Virus record (IMG/VR): IMGVR_UViG_3300048582_000168
Span: 1 to 64,000 of that record
DNA: 64,000 bases
Strand: one strand, 5' to 3'
DNA from: a virus
Both the position numbers and the translations under genes were made by a program. Shown piece by piece: positions 18,383 through 27,244 of this stretch; positions within the stretch are counted from its first letter, which is position 1; every line of letters begins with the position of its first letter. The notes below the pieces were generated by a model that saw only the letters and a program-made list of their open reading frames with translations, ran no database searches and was not told the origin of the DNA.

Positions 18383-18931
18383 ATGGAAGCACAGATCACG
18401 ACCCGCTACCGCGCCAAATACGCGGTCACCATCATGGGTAAGGGTTACGCGCCCGGCGACGAGATTGTCGACCCGGGGATCGACGGCAAGGTGCTGCGGC
18501 GCCTCGCGGACAATGGGCGGGTCATTCTGGTCCCGCACGTTCACGTCCCGGCCCCGATGCAGGCAGGCGAATTCGGTGACGACGACCTCGATGACGACGA
18601 AGATGACGACGACAAGCCCGAGGGAGACGCGCCAGCGGCCCCTGTGGCCCCGGCAGAGGGCGGTGAGCCCGCAGACGTCGAAGGCGTCGCGGTGGCCGCC
18701 GTTAAGGCTGCAGCGGCCCCTGTGGCGGCCAAGGGCCCCATTCTCACCGGGTCCGCGCTGAACGTGGCGTGGAAGGCGGCCTTCGCCAAGCACCGCGAGA
18801 ACGGGGAGACCCTGAAGGGCTACCTGCAGCGCGTCCTGCAGGAACATCAGATCAAGGCGAACGGCCCGGTTCAGGAACTGGTCAACCGTCTCGCCAGCGC
18901 AGGAGTGCAGCCGGGTGTCGCTGGTCATTGA
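18383..18931 (+). CDS. unknown acidic protein behind capsid gene
   Basis: The 182-residue product starts at ATG 18383 behind GGGAGAG. Residues 10-60 contain GKGYAPGDEIVDPG and LRRLADNGRV, a small beta domain frequently found in short proteins of head-tail modules. A run of aspartates follows (DDDLDDDEDDDD), then an Ala/Pro linker and a helical C-terminus. It overlaps the next gene by 17 bases. No enzymatic motif is seen; a head-tail joining role is possible. Confidence 0.65.
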   Translation: MEAQITTRYRAKYAVTIMGKGYAPGDEIVDPGIDGKVLRRLADNGRVILVPHVHVPAPMQAGEFGDDDLDDDEDDDDKPEGDAPAAPVAPAEGGEPADVEGVAVAAVKAAAAPVAAKGPILTGSALNVAWKAAFAKHRENGETLKGYLQRVLQEHQIKANGPVQELVNRLASAGVQPGVAGH

Positions 18932-19637
18932 AACCGGACAGGGCGTCGCGGACGCCAACAGCTTCGTCACGGTGGCGGAAGCCGACCGCTGGCTGGCGGC
19001 CATGGGCGACGAACTCTGGTCGACCCTCGATGAGCCCACGAAAGAGCGGCACCTTGTCCAAGGTGCCCTCTACGTCTCGAACGGGCAAATCTACTACTTC
19101 AGCGGCGGGCGCGCGACGGTCGAACAGACCCTCGCATGGCCTCGCGTCGGCGGGCGTTACCGCAACGGCGGCCCGACCGTCCCGAGCGACAAGATCCCGA
19201 ACGATGTGAAGCTGGCCCAGATCGTCGCGGCCAAGGCGAGCGCCTACGGGTTCCTGCCGGTCACCACGGGCGGCGGCGGCGGCGAATTCGAGAACGGCAG
19301 GCGGCGTGCCGAAGTGCAAACGGAAAAGGTCGGCGACCTGTCGGTCACCTATTTCGACCCGCTCCGCAACTCATCCAAGGGAGAGGCCGCAATCCCTCCC
19401 CCCTTGGGCGGGGGTGCCGTGACGGACCTCGGCCTCCCAGCCGTCACCGGCATCCTCGCACCCCTCCTGAACGAAGACATCTACATGCCCGGGCGCCCGC
19501 CTATCGTGGGCCCCAGCTTCGCCCGTCCGACCCCGCGCAACTTCTCGCACGGGATGAACGACGCGGACATCGGCGGGGCGGCAGGGCTGCCAAACACGGC
19601 TGGAATGCGCGCCATCCGCGCGATGATGGGGGACTGA
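18915..19637 (+). CDS. head-tail connector (DnaT-like fold)
   Basis: The 240-residue product starts at GTG 18915, reading VSLVIETGQGVADANSFVTVAEADRWL. That ANSF-(T/V)-EAD pattern is characteristic of the DnaT-like head-tail adaptor proteins encoded behind major capsid genes. It would form the ring under the portal. The C-terminal 80 residues are proline- and glycine-rich and look disordered. The coding overlap with the previous gene is 17 bases. Confidence 0.7.
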   Translation: MSLVIETGQGVADANSFVTVAEADRWLAAMGDELWSTLDEPTKERHLVQGALYVSNGQIYYFSGGRATVEQTLAWPRVGGRYRNGGPTVPSDKIPNDVKLAQIVAAKASAYGFLPVTTGGGGGEFENGRRRAEVQTEKVGDLSVTYFDPLRNSSKGEAAIPPPLGGGAVTDLGLPAVTGILAPLLNEDIYMPGRPPIVGPSFARPTPRNFSHGMNDADIGGAAGLPNTAGMRAIRAMMGD

Positions 19638-19643
19638 CCGGCG

Positions 19644-20024
19644 ATGCCGAACTATGACCGCATGCGCGAGACCGCAGAGAGGCTGATCGCCTCTTTCGGG
19701 TCGGGCACGGTCGTGACGCTGGTCCAGTTTGACAGGGCGGCCTTCGACCCGATCACCTCCGCACAGGCGGTGACCGAGATCCCGCACGCGGTGGTGGGCG
19801 TCTTCTTGAACCGGGGGCCAGACCTCACCATGCAGGCGGACCTTCTCTACCGCGACAACCGCCGCATCCTCCTGCCAGCCAAGGGGATGCCGGTGGACCC
19901 CAAGCCGGGCGACGCCATCGACTGGCCGGGCGACGGGCGATGGACGGTGACGGACGTGAAGACGACCGCGCCGGATGGAAAGCCGATCTACCACGACTGC
20001 CGGGTCCGAAAGGAAGCCGCATGA
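19644..20024 (+). CDS. head closure / stopper protein
   Basis: The 126-residue product lies between the adaptor and the HK97 gp10-like gene, where siphoviruses place the head-closure ring protein. It shows the usual beta-barrel pattern: a hydrophobic strand VVGVFLNRG, a YRDNRRILLPAKG strand, PKPGDAIDWPGDGRWTVTDVK, and a short final strand HDCRVRK. The PGD-I--G-----V pattern is common to head-tail joining proteins. Confidence 0.7.
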   Translation: MPNYDRMRETAERLIASFGSGTVVTLVQFDRAAFDPITSAQAVTEIPHAVVGVFLNRGPDLTMQADLLYRDNRRILLPAKGMPVDPKPGDAIDWPGDGRWTVTDVKTTAPDGKPIYHDCRVRKEAA

Positions 20025-20437
20025 TCACGGTCACCATGGACCCGAACTGGGCGGCCAAGATCGACGCCGTCGGCGCGGACCTCGACAAGATGATCGTCGC
20101 GACGAACGTCGACCTCTGGAACGACGTGGTCGAGGGCACACCGGTCGACACCGGCTTTGCCCGGGCAAGCTGGTGGGCAGCCCTTGGGGAGCCCGGAGCG
20201 CACCCGGCGCCACCATCCGAGGGGGACGGGCCCGGGTCGGTCCCTGCCCCGCCGTTCGCGAGCGCCCTCTTGACCAGCGCCGGGAAGGTGCTGTCCATTG
20301 CCAACAGCGCAGCCTACATCTTCCGGCTGGAATACGACGGCTGGTCAGCCCAGAACTCCGGCTGGATCCGGGCGGCGGCGGCGAAATACGGAATCAACCT
20401 TTCGCGACATGCGGTGTCGCTGGGATACAAGGCATGA
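20021..20437 (+). CDS. tail completion/neck protein, HK97 gp10-like
   Basis: The 138-residue product starts at ATG 20021, overlapping the previous stop (ATGA). The motif TPVDTGFARASWW at about residues 40-52 is the signature of HK97 gp10-like proteins (the family pattern is TPVDTG-LR-S). Proteins of this family sit at the junction of head and tail. The downstream ATG overlaps its stop as well, so this stretch is a tightly coupled set. Confidence 0.85.
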   Translation: MITVTMDPNWAAKIDAVGADLDKMIVATNVDLWNDVVEGTPVDTGFARASWWAALGEPGAHPAPPSEGDGPGSVPAPPFASALLTSAGKVLSIANSAAYIFRLEYDGWSAQNSGWIRAAAAKYGINLSRHAVSLGYKA

Positions 20438-20853
20438 ACGTGATGGGGCCCCTGCAGAGCGACCTGCGCCACCGGCTGCGGCTGGTGCCGGGTCTGCCGC
20501 AGGTCTTCCATTGGCAGGGCGTGCCGTTCGAACGGCAGCGCGGCGTGGCCTATGTGCAAGAGCGCCTGCAGCCGGTGGCAGCCGACGTCGTGAGCCTCGG
20601 CACCTATGGCAACACCCGCGAGACCTTCAACTACCTGATCGACGTTTATGCCCCGGCAGAGGGGCCTCTCTTCGACCTCTACGCCCTCGGCGACGCGATC
20701 AGGGGGCACTTCTTTTCGGGCTCGGGCGTCGGCCCACCCTCCGCATTCGGGCGCGTGACGAACGCGGTGGTAACCGCTATGATCGCGCAAACCGACTGGT
20801 TTCAGCTTCCGGTGACGATCACCGGTTTCGTCCACAGGGAGACAGTTTCATGA
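20434..20853 (+). CDS. tail terminator protein
   Basis: The 139-residue product starts at ATG 20434, overlapping the previous stop. Its size and place, directly before the tail tube gene, fit the tail terminator that caps the tail tube and binds the neck (lambda gpU-like). The sequence has a plausible alternation of strands with NTRETFNYLIDVYAPAEG and a C-terminal VTITGFVHRETVS. Family membership is by context and pattern, not by a decisive motif. Confidence 0.65.
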   Translation: MNVMGPLQSDLRHRLRLVPGLPQVFHWQGVPFERQRGVAYVQERLQPVAADVVSLGTYGNTRETFNYLIDVYAPAEGPLFDLYALGDAIRGHFFSGSGVGPPSAFGRVTNAVVTAMIAQTDWFQLPVTITGFVHRETVS

Positions 20854-22673
20854 ACGCAACCTGCAGCCCCATCGTAGCGTCCGGCAGCTTGGCCGACCTT
20901 GGCTATGCCGAGGAAGTCTGCGCTGGCAAGCCTATCGTCGACCCGCAACTGAAGGTGTTCCGGCGCCGCAGCACCACGCTCGCGCTGACCAAGGATGCCT
21001 ACGACAGCGAGGAAATCCGCAGCGACCGGATGGTGAGCGACAGCCGCCACGGCATCCGCCGGGTCGGGGGCGAGATCGTCTCCGAGGTGAGCCCTGCCAG
21101 CCATGACGATGCCTACGCGGCGCTGATGGGCGGCTTCTGGCGCGCGGGCGCCTCGGTGGACCTCCTGCTGAACGCGGTGACCATCAACGCGAACGGCGTG
21201 GCGCAGCTTCCCGTCGCAGGCAACTGGGTGGCCCTCGGGTTCCGCATCGGCGACCGGATCACCTTCGCCGGGACGGGCAACATCGACTATGACGGTCGGT
21301 CGTTCACCATTCTGGGCCTGCGGACGGATGACCCCCGGAACGCCACCCTGTCGAGCGAAAAGGGCTTCACCTTCCAAGCGACCACGCTGGCGCTGGGGAC
21401 CGTGCGCGTCGCGGGCAAGAAACTCGGCATCGGGAACATTCTGCGCAGCTTCGTCTTCGAACGGGCGTTCACCGATATCGGTCGGTTCATCACCTATCGG
21501 GGCGTGCGGTTCAACAGCGCGGCCTTCGCGCTGCCTCCGACGGGCATCGCGACGGTGAACTTCGGCCTGATCGGGACCGATGCGGACCCGGTGGCGCTGG
21601 CGTCCATCGATGGCGTGCCCGAGGTGGTCAAGGGACCGGCAGACTTCGGCACCCTGACCTTCGACGCGACGGCCCGGACGGTGACGGTCTCCGACAGCGA
21701 CTGGGAAACCGAGGGCTTCGGCGTCGGCGATCTGGTGGTCTTCACCGGGATGAGCGTCGCGCCGCAGAATAACAACCCGCGCCACATCACGGCGGTGGAC
21801 GGCGAGACCATCACGGTCGCAGAGGCCATCCAGACGGCGGTCGAGCCCGCCTTCAGCGTCCGCAAGGTCGCCCTGCCGGACTACGATGAGGTGAGCGAGG
21901 AAGGCGTGCTGGTCGCGGTCTCGGGGACCGTCGTCATCGGTGGGCGCCAGATCGGCGTCGTCACCGCGTTCGACATGACCATCAACAACAACATGGCCGG
22001 GTCGGAAGTCGTCGGATCGAACATCATCCCGACGATCACTTGGGGCAACCAGCAAACCGTGCAGGGCAGCCTGACCATTCTGTTCGACGCGGATGCGGGC
22101 CTTGAAGCCTACAACCGGTTCGACCTCGAGCAAGAGGCGCTGGTCGCCATGCGGATGGACAGCGCGGACGGGCAAGCCTTCCTGCAGATCACCCTGCCCC
22201 GCTGCAAATTCAACAGCGGCACCATCGGCGACGCGGTCGCCACCGGCCTGCCGATCACCATGGACATTCGCGGCCTGCAGCCGACGGACCCGGTGGCGGA
22301 CAACAGTCAGGTGGTCATCCAGACGGCCTACGCGGGCATGGCGATGCCGGTGACCTCTCCGCCCTCGTCCGGCGCCCCGATCACGTTCAGCGTGACGGGC
22401 GTGGGCACGTCGACGGTCGGCCTGAGCGTCGGCGGCGGACCGGCCCCCCGGGCAGCGACCGCGACGGTGATCTACCAAGTCGACACGGATCCGGAGAATG
22501 AGACCGAGGTGGACATCTTCGCGGGCGACACCCCGGATGATGTGGCGGCTGCCATCGCGGCTGCCATCGATGCGACCTCGGACCTCAACGCGGTCGATCA
22601 GAACGGCAACGCCGTGCTGGTGACCCCCGAGAGCGGCACGCTGATCTCCGGGCTTCGGGTCGAGATCGCCTGA
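20850..22673 (+). CDS. major tail tube protein, large form
   Basis: The 607-residue product is long for a tail tube protein. Two copies of the same small beta domain are visible, one near residues 105-190 (GFRIGDRITFAGTGN) and one near 260-345 (GFGVGDLVVFTGMSV), both with a G-x-GD-(I/V)-F-G turn followed by N. The tube core includes DMTINNNMAG (near residue 375) and RFDLEQEALVAMR. The last 100 residues form an additional Ig-like or decoration domain joined by a PPSSGAP linker. The gene starts at ATG 20850 with ATGA coupling and ends 33 bases before a perfect terminator. Confidence 0.8.
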   Translation: MNATCSPIVASGSLADLGYAEEVCAGKPIVDPQLKVFRRRSTTLALTKDAYDSEEIRSDRMVSDSRHGIRRVGGEIVSEVSPASHDDAYAALMGGFWRAGASVDLLLNAVTINANGVAQLPVAGNWVALGFRIGDRITFAGTGNIDYDGRSFTILGLRTDDPRNATLSSEKGFTFQATTLALGTVRVAGKKLGIGNILRSFVFERAFTDIGRFITYRGVRFNSAAFALPPTGIATVNFGLIGTDADPVALASIDGVPEVVKGPADFGTLTFDATARTVTVSDSDWETEGFGVGDLVVFTGMSVAPQNNNPRHITAVDGETITVAEAIQTAVEPAFSVRKVALPDYDEVSEEGVLVAVSGTVVIGGRQIGVVTAFDMTINNNMAGSEVVGSNIIPTITWGNQQTVQGSLTILFDADAGLEAYNRFDLEQEALVAMRMDSADGQAFLQITLPRCKFNSGTIGDAVATGLPITMDIRGLQPTDPVADNSQVVIQTAYAGMAMPVTSPPSSGAPITFSVTGVGTSTVGLSVGGGPAPRAATATVIYQVDTDPENETEVDIFAGDTPDDVAAAIAAAIDATSDLNAVDQNGNAVLVTPESGTLISGLRVEIA

Positions 22674-22705
22674 TTGTGCGAGTGTTAAACACCCGCTAAG
22701 GTGAA

Positions 22706-22733
22706 GGGGCGCCATGGGAGGCGCCCCTTTTTT
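22706..22733 (+). terminator. Rho-independent terminator after tail tube gene
   Basis: GGGGCGCC (22706-22713) and GGCGCCCC (22720-22727) form a perfect 8-bp stem with a 6-base loop, followed by six Ts (22728-22733). It would lower expression of the tail chaperone and later genes relative to tail tube. Confidence 0.85.
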
Positions 22734-22747
22734 CTTTGGAGAAGCGC

Positions 22748-23200
22748 ATGGACCTTTCGACCCTGATGGTGACCGACGAAGCGAAAGCCGTCGATCTCGT
22801 TCACCCCGTTTCATTCCGCCCGCTCGGCACGCCGGAGGCGCCGGTCCGGGTGATGATCGTTCCCCCGTCGCACCCGCGCATGCGCGCGGTCGAGCGCCGC
22901 ATTGCAGACCAGCGCGTGCAGAACGCCATGGTCGCCCGGGGCAGGATGAAGCTGTCGGCGGATGAGATCGAGGCGGAGGCGGTGGACCGGCTGGTGGCCT
23001 GCATCGAAAGCTGGGAGGGGATCAGCATCGAAGGCAAGCCCCTGAAGGTCTCGGCAGAGAACGCCCGGATGCTGATGACGAACCCGGCCCTGCGCTGGCT
23101 GCGTGACCAGATCGACGTCGCGCTGGGGGATCACGGCACTTTTTTGCAGAAGCCCGAATCGACGACTTCGAATCCTTCTGCCGGTTCCACTTCGGCCTGA
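22748..23200 (+). CDS. tail assembly chaperone, short form (gpG-like)
   Basis: The 150-residue product starts at ATG 22748 behind GGAGAAG, just after the terminator. It lies between tail tube and tape measure genes, where lambda gpG-like chaperones are encoded, and it carries a run of six Ts followed by G near its end (23140-23146). The overlapping second frame continues the protein in the -1 frame. The short form ends ...TSNPSAGSTSA. Confidence 0.8.
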   Translation: MDLSTLMVTDEAKAVDLVHPVSFRPLGTPEAPVRVMIVPPSHPRMRAVERRIADQRVQNAMVARGRMKLSADEIEAEAVDRLVACIESWEGISIEGKPLKVSAENARMLMTNPALRWLRDQIDVALGDHGTFLQKPESTTSNPSAGSTSA

Positions 23201-23535
23201 ATGTGGTGACGGACGGGGTTTCCGTCCGCGAGCATCTGGAAGCGGTCGAACGGCAGACCGGCATAACCCCGAAGGCCCTGCGTGGGCCGGACTGCCCGTT
23301 CGAATTCGACCGGGTGTTCCTTCTCTGGTCAGAGATCCACGCGGGGCGGTCGAGCAACGGGATGGGGCTGACGCCCCTGACTTGGGTCGACATTGCCGCA
23401 TGGCGCGACCTGACAGGGGAACTGGTGACGCCGGACGAAATCCGGGTTATTCGTAAGGTGGACGGCTGGTGGCTGGACATCATGACGGCGGAGCGCAAGG
23501 CAGATGGTCGACATTCCCCTGATCGTAAACGCTGA
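22748..23535 (+). CDS. tail assembly chaperone, frameshift fusion (gpGT-like)
   Basis: The long form joins the first 132 or so residues of the short form to the -1 frame. After the slip it reads FFAEARIDDFESFCRF and continues through HLEAVERQTGITPKAL and CPFEFDRVFLLWSEIH. This second half has no convincing start of its own: codons upstream of a GTG at 23203 are open back to the slippery site and clearly continue the protein. In lambda and many siphoviruses the G/GT ratio controls assembly of the tail around the tape measure. The 3' end overlaps the tape measure start by 32 bases. Confidence 0.75.
23140..23146 (+). promoter_or_regulatory. -1 ribosomal frameshift site T TTT TTG
   Basis: In the frame of the short chaperone the codons read ACT TTT TTG, giving the slippery heptamer T TTT TTG (pattern X XXY YYZ). 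A slip of -1 here gives codons TTT TTT GCA and joins the second frame, which is open to 23535. Confidence 0.75.
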
Positions 23536-26500
23536 CACTTCCTCGGTCGTGAAGGGGAAGACGGACCTCGCGGGGTTCAAAGAGGCGCTGGGGGGAGTAA
23601 AGACCCAGACGGACGCGGTGACGGGGGCCTCCCAGCGCGGCAGGGACGCACAGGGGCGCTACACGGCCTCCCAGCAACAAGGCAGCCGTGCAGCCCAAGA
23701 GGCGACCCGTGCGGCCCGGGAACAGGCGGTAGCGGTCGACCGGGTGGCGCAAGCCTACAAGCTGGCCAAGGGCGCCATCGTGGGCTTCGTCGGTCTCGCC
23801 ATCGTCCGCGACCTGCAGAACACCACAATGCAACTGCAGAAGATCAATATGACCTTCACGGCGGTGACCGGCAGCGCGTCGGGCGCGCGGCGGGAAATGG
23901 ACTATGTCCGCGAGACAGCCGACAGGCTCGGACAGGACGTCCTGACGGCGGCGGGCGCCTACGCCAAGCTGCTGGCTGCGACCAAGGGGACGAACATCAC
24001 CCTCGAGGAAAGCCGGACGGTCTTCGAAGGGATCACGGCGGCGGCCACGGCCTACGGCCTGTCGCAATACGAACTCGAGGGCGCCTTGATGGCGGTCCAG
24101 CAGATGATCTCCAAGGGGTCGGTGCAGGCCGAAGAACTGCGCGGGCAGTTGGGCGAGCGGCTGCCGGGCGCCTTCCAGATTGCAGCCCGGGCGATGGGTA
24201 TGTCGACACAGGAACTGTCGAAAGCCTTGGAACTGGGGCAGGTGGCGGCGGACGACTTCGTGCGGGCGTTCGGGCAGCAACTGCAGCAAGAGTTTGCCGG
24301 GTTTGCCTCGCAGACCCGCACGACTGCGACGGCGATCAGCGAACTCGAAAACTCGATGCTGGCCCTGAAGGAAGCGGTCATCGCGGGCGGTTTCCAGAAG
24401 GCCCTATTCACGGTTCTGGAAGCCCTGAACCGGCTGGCGCAGTCAAAGGCGGCGGTCGCAGCGGCAGAAGCCCTCGGGGCGGCGTTCAACATGCTGGCCG
24501 ACGTGGTCTCCTACCTTCTCGGGATCGTCGAGAGCGTCGCCAATAACGACATGCTGGCCGGGTTCTTCAACCTGATCGCGGACAACGTCGAGGTGGCGAC
24601 GGTCGCGGTCCTCGCCCTTTACGCGGCGATGAAGACCGGGCTCCTGACCGCCATCGGGACGGTCATCGCAACCGGCGGCGGGCTGACCGGGGTCTTTGCG
24701 ATGATGGCCACGTCCATCGCTGGTGCAGCGGGCGCGGTCGCAGGCTTCATCGTGGCCTTGGGCCCCATCGGCTGGGCGGTGACGGCGGTCGCGGCCCTCG
24801 CGGCTGGGTTCTTCCTGCTGCGGGACGGAACGAAGGATCTGGAAACGGCCCAGCGCGACGTGCAGGCATCCATGCAGGCGACGGTCGAGGCATCCGACAA
24901 GCTGACGGCGCTGAACGACACCCTGATCCAGCAACACCGCGACCTTGGCACGGCGGCGGCGGAAGGCAGCGCCGCGCAAGAGGCGGCGTCCCGGGTGGCC
25001 ATCGACCGCACCCTCGAGGAAATCCGCGTCCAGAACCAGCTTCTGGAAGCCCGGCGGCAAGTGATGATGGCCGATCAGGCGGCCCTGAAGGTCAGCATCG
25101 GGGAAGCCCGTGGCGGTCTGGGTGACAGCGCCCGCGACGCCTTGATGGGCGGCGCGGCGAACCGGGGTGACGTCGCAAAGATCGGCATGATGGGCGACGA
25201 TGAGGCTATCGAGAAAGCCCAAGCCCTGATCGAGAAGCAGCAGGCGCTGAATGCGGTGCTAACCGACCGCCAGCGCATCTTCCTTGATGAGACCGCCGCC
25301 CTCGCCGAAGCCGAACAGTCCTACATCGACAACGGCAATGCGATCTCCCAGATGGGCGACGCCTTGGCGACGGCGGCAGAGGAACAGGCCAAGCTGCTGA
25401 ATGAGACCAAGCGGCTGGCAGACATCAAGTCCGGGTTCGCGGACGCGGTGAACGCGCTGGACGACATGGTCTGGTCGATGGGGCTGGTCGCGGGGGATGC
25501 ACAGGCCCTGCAGGCGGCGCTGGACGCGGCCTTCGCGGCAGAAAGCCCGCAGGAGATGGCGAATGAAGTCCGCAAGGTGCAGGACATCCTGAAGCGCACC
25601 GGCAACGCGGGCGGCGAGTTGGACGGCATCCTCGGCTACGTTCTGTCGACCTTGGGGCAGATGGCGGGCGTCGATATCGCCAGCCCGATCTGGGCCGGTG
25701 CGGCGGCAGCCGGGGCGATGGCAGACAACCTCGCGGCGGCATCGAAGAACTACTCCGCCCTGCGCGAGCGGACGGGGCAGAGCGGCCCGGACGCGGCGCG
25801 GTCGGCAACCCAATTCGGGCAGGTGACGCTGGACGGCGAAGTCATCACCCCGGGCGTCTTCGGCGCCGGGCTGGCTTCGCCGGTCACGGGCTCGTCCGGC
25901 GGCGGTGGCGGCGGCGCGACGCGGGATGCCTACAAGGAACAGCAACTCGACCTGACCAAGCGGCTGACCGAGGCGGAGCGCGAGCGGGCAGCCGTCCTCG
26001 CAGGCGAAGACATGGAGCGGTATGCTGCCGTTCAACAGGCGATCAACGCGGCCACGGCAGAGGGCACTGAACTCACCGAAGGCCAGATCGACGCGATCAC
26101 CCAACAGGCGAATGCGGTCTTCGACCTCGAGGAAAACGTCAAGAGCCTGAAGAACGCCTTCGACGCCATCGAGAGCGCGGCGGTGTCGTTCGGGTCAGCG
26201 ATGGGCAAGGCCCTCGGGGACAGCCTGTTCGGCATCGGCAACTTCAAGGACGCGGCGAAGGCGGCATTCAAGGATCTGGTCTCGACCGTCCTCGAGGAAC
26301 TCGGCAAGCTGGCGGCGTCGAAGATGCTGCAGATGATCCTTGGCGGCGCCATGGGTGGCGGCGGGTTCAGCCTCGGCAGTCTCGGCCTTGGCAATCTCAG
26401 TTTCGGGCTTGCGAATGGCGGGGTTCTGGAGGCCCCCACCTTTGCGATGACGTCGAGCGGTCGGATGGGGCAGGTGGCGGAGAACGGCCCCGAGGCGGTG

Positions 26501-26746
26501 CTGCCTTTGTCGCGCGGCCCGGACGGCAAGCTGGGTGTCCAGAATGCGGGCGGCGGGGGTGGGGTGACCATCAACATCACGAATAACGCGCCGGTCGAAG
26601 TGGCGACATCGCAGCGCGATGACGGCGGGATCGACATCGTCATCAGCGCGGCGGCCAAGGCCACGGCGGACGGCGTCGCACGCGGCACGGGCGACCTCGC
26701 CCGGGTTCTGGAAAGCACCTATGGCCTGCGCAGGCAGGGACGGTAA
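23504..26746 (+). CDS. tape measure protein
   Basis: The 1080-residue protein sets tail length and is ejected during infection. Residues 90-280 carry a tape-measure N-terminal domain (AYAKLLAATKGTN, EELRGQLGERLPGAFQIAARAMGMS). Hydrophobic helices lie at about 365-442 and are followed by long helical stretches. The end region (near 965-1020) has GLANGGVLEAPTFAM and GQVAENGPEAVLPLSR, a typical C-terminal signature. At about 1.5 angstrom per residue the length predicts a tail of about 160 nm; this is a rule-of-thumb estimate. Confidence 0.93.
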   Translation: MVDIPLIVNADTSSVVKGKTDLAGFKEALGGVKTQTDAVTGASQRGRDAQGRYTASQQQGSRAAQEATRAAREQAVAVDRVAQAYKLAKGAIVGFVGLAIVRDLQNTTMQLQKINMTFTAVTGSASGARREMDYVRETADRLGQDVLTAAGAYAKLLAATKGTNITLEESRTVFEGITAAATAYGLSQYELEGALMAVQQMISKGSVQAEELRGQLGERLPGAFQIAARAMGMSTQELSKALELGQVAADDFVRAFGQQLQQEFAGFASQTRTTATAISELENSMLALKEAVIAGGFQKALFTVLEALNRLAQSKAAVAAAEALGAAFNMLADVVSYLLGIVESVANNDMLAGFFNLIADNVEVATVAVLALYAAMKTGLLTAIGTVIATGGGLTGVFAMMATSIAGAAGAVAGFIVALGPIGWAVTAVAALAAGFFLLRDGTKDLETAQRDVQASMQATVEASDKLTALNDTLIQQHRDLGTAAAEGSAAQEAASRVAIDRTLEEIRVQNQLLEARRQVMMADQAALKVSIGEARGGLGDSARDALMGGAANRGDVAKIGMMGDDEAIEKAQALIEKQQALNAVLTDRQRIFLDETAALAEAEQSYIDNGNAISQMGDALATAAEEQAKLLNETKRLADIKSGFADAVNALDDMVWSMGLVAGDAQALQAALDAAFAAESPQEMANEVRKVQDILKRTGNAGGELDGILGYVLSTLGQMAGVDIASPIWAGAAAAGAMADNLAAASKNYSALRERTGQSGPDAARSATQFGQVTLDGEVITPGVFGAGLASPVTGSSGGGGGGATRDAYKEQQLDLTKRLTEAERERAAVLAGEDMERYAAVQQAINAATAEGTELTEGQIDAITQQANAVFDLEENVKSLKNAFDAIESAAVSFGSAMGKALGDSLFGIGNFKDAAKAAFKDLVSTVLEELGKLAASKMLQMILGGAMGGGGFSLGSLGLGNLSFGLANGGVLEAPTFAMTSSGRMGQVAENGPEAVLPLSRGPDGKLGVQNAGGGGGVTINITNNAPVEVATSQRDDGGIDIVISAAAKATADGVARGTGDLARVLESTYGLRRQGR

Positions 26747-26749
26747 AGC

Positions 26750-27244
26750 ATGCCCCTGACAGAAACCCAGAAGCGCATCTACGCCAGCGCCCCGGTCCGG
26801 TCGATCATCCGGCAGGCCATCGTCCTGCGGCATCCGAGTTTCAGCCGGGAATTCCTGCTGACGAACTCGCCGGTCGGGTTTTTCGCCATCTGGCAGGCGC
26901 AGTCGCGGGAATTCTTGCCGGTGCCTTTCGAGGTGATCGAGCCGCGCCGGGACGACACGTCGCAGCAGGACTTGCGGCTGAAGATCGACAACGTCGACCC
27001 GAACATCATGTTCGAACTCGAGAACGCGGCAACCGACTTCGGGTCAGCCATCGAATGCACCTATCTGGTCTTTGCCGACGATGACCCCCGTCCGCAGCAA
27101 GACCCGCCGCTGGTGCTGTTCCTGAGCGCCCTCGAGGTGACCCCCGAGGCGGTGGTCGGCACCGCGACCCGTGCGGACGTCGTGAATGCCGAGTTTCCCC
27201 GGCGCTACTACCGCATCAACGAATTCCCGGGGATGGCGCGATGA
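26750..27244 (+). CDS. tail protein, DUF1833 family
   Basis: The 164-residue product matches the DUF1833 family of tail-tip proteins: ETQKRIYASAPVRSIIRQAIVLRHPSF-like start, then PFEVIEPRRDDTSQQDLRLKIDN and a C-terminal FPRRYYRINEFPGM. It lies between tape measure and NlpC/P60 genes, as in other siphoviruses with this tail-tip set. It overlaps the next gene by four bases (ATGA). Confidence 0.8.
   Translation: MPLTETQKRIYASAPVRSIIRQAIVLRHPSFSREFLLTNSPVGFFAIWQAQSREFLPVPFEVIEPRRDDTSQQDLRLKIDNVDPNIMFELENAATDFGSAIECTYLVFADDDPRPQQDPPLVLFLSALEVTPEAVVGTATRADVVNAEFPRRYYRINEFPGMAR

Noticed and set aside
22674-22701. Ordinary promoter for the tail chaperone gene
   Set aside because: Although it resembles the element at 1137-1165, a perfect terminator begins 5 bases after the presumed -10, so a productive transcript is unlikely. 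Kept only as a motif observation.
23203-23535. Separate gene starting at GTG 23203
   Set aside because: The frame is open and protein-like upstream to the slippery T-run, and no RBS precedes the GTG. It is better explained as the -1 frameshift extension of the tail chaperone.
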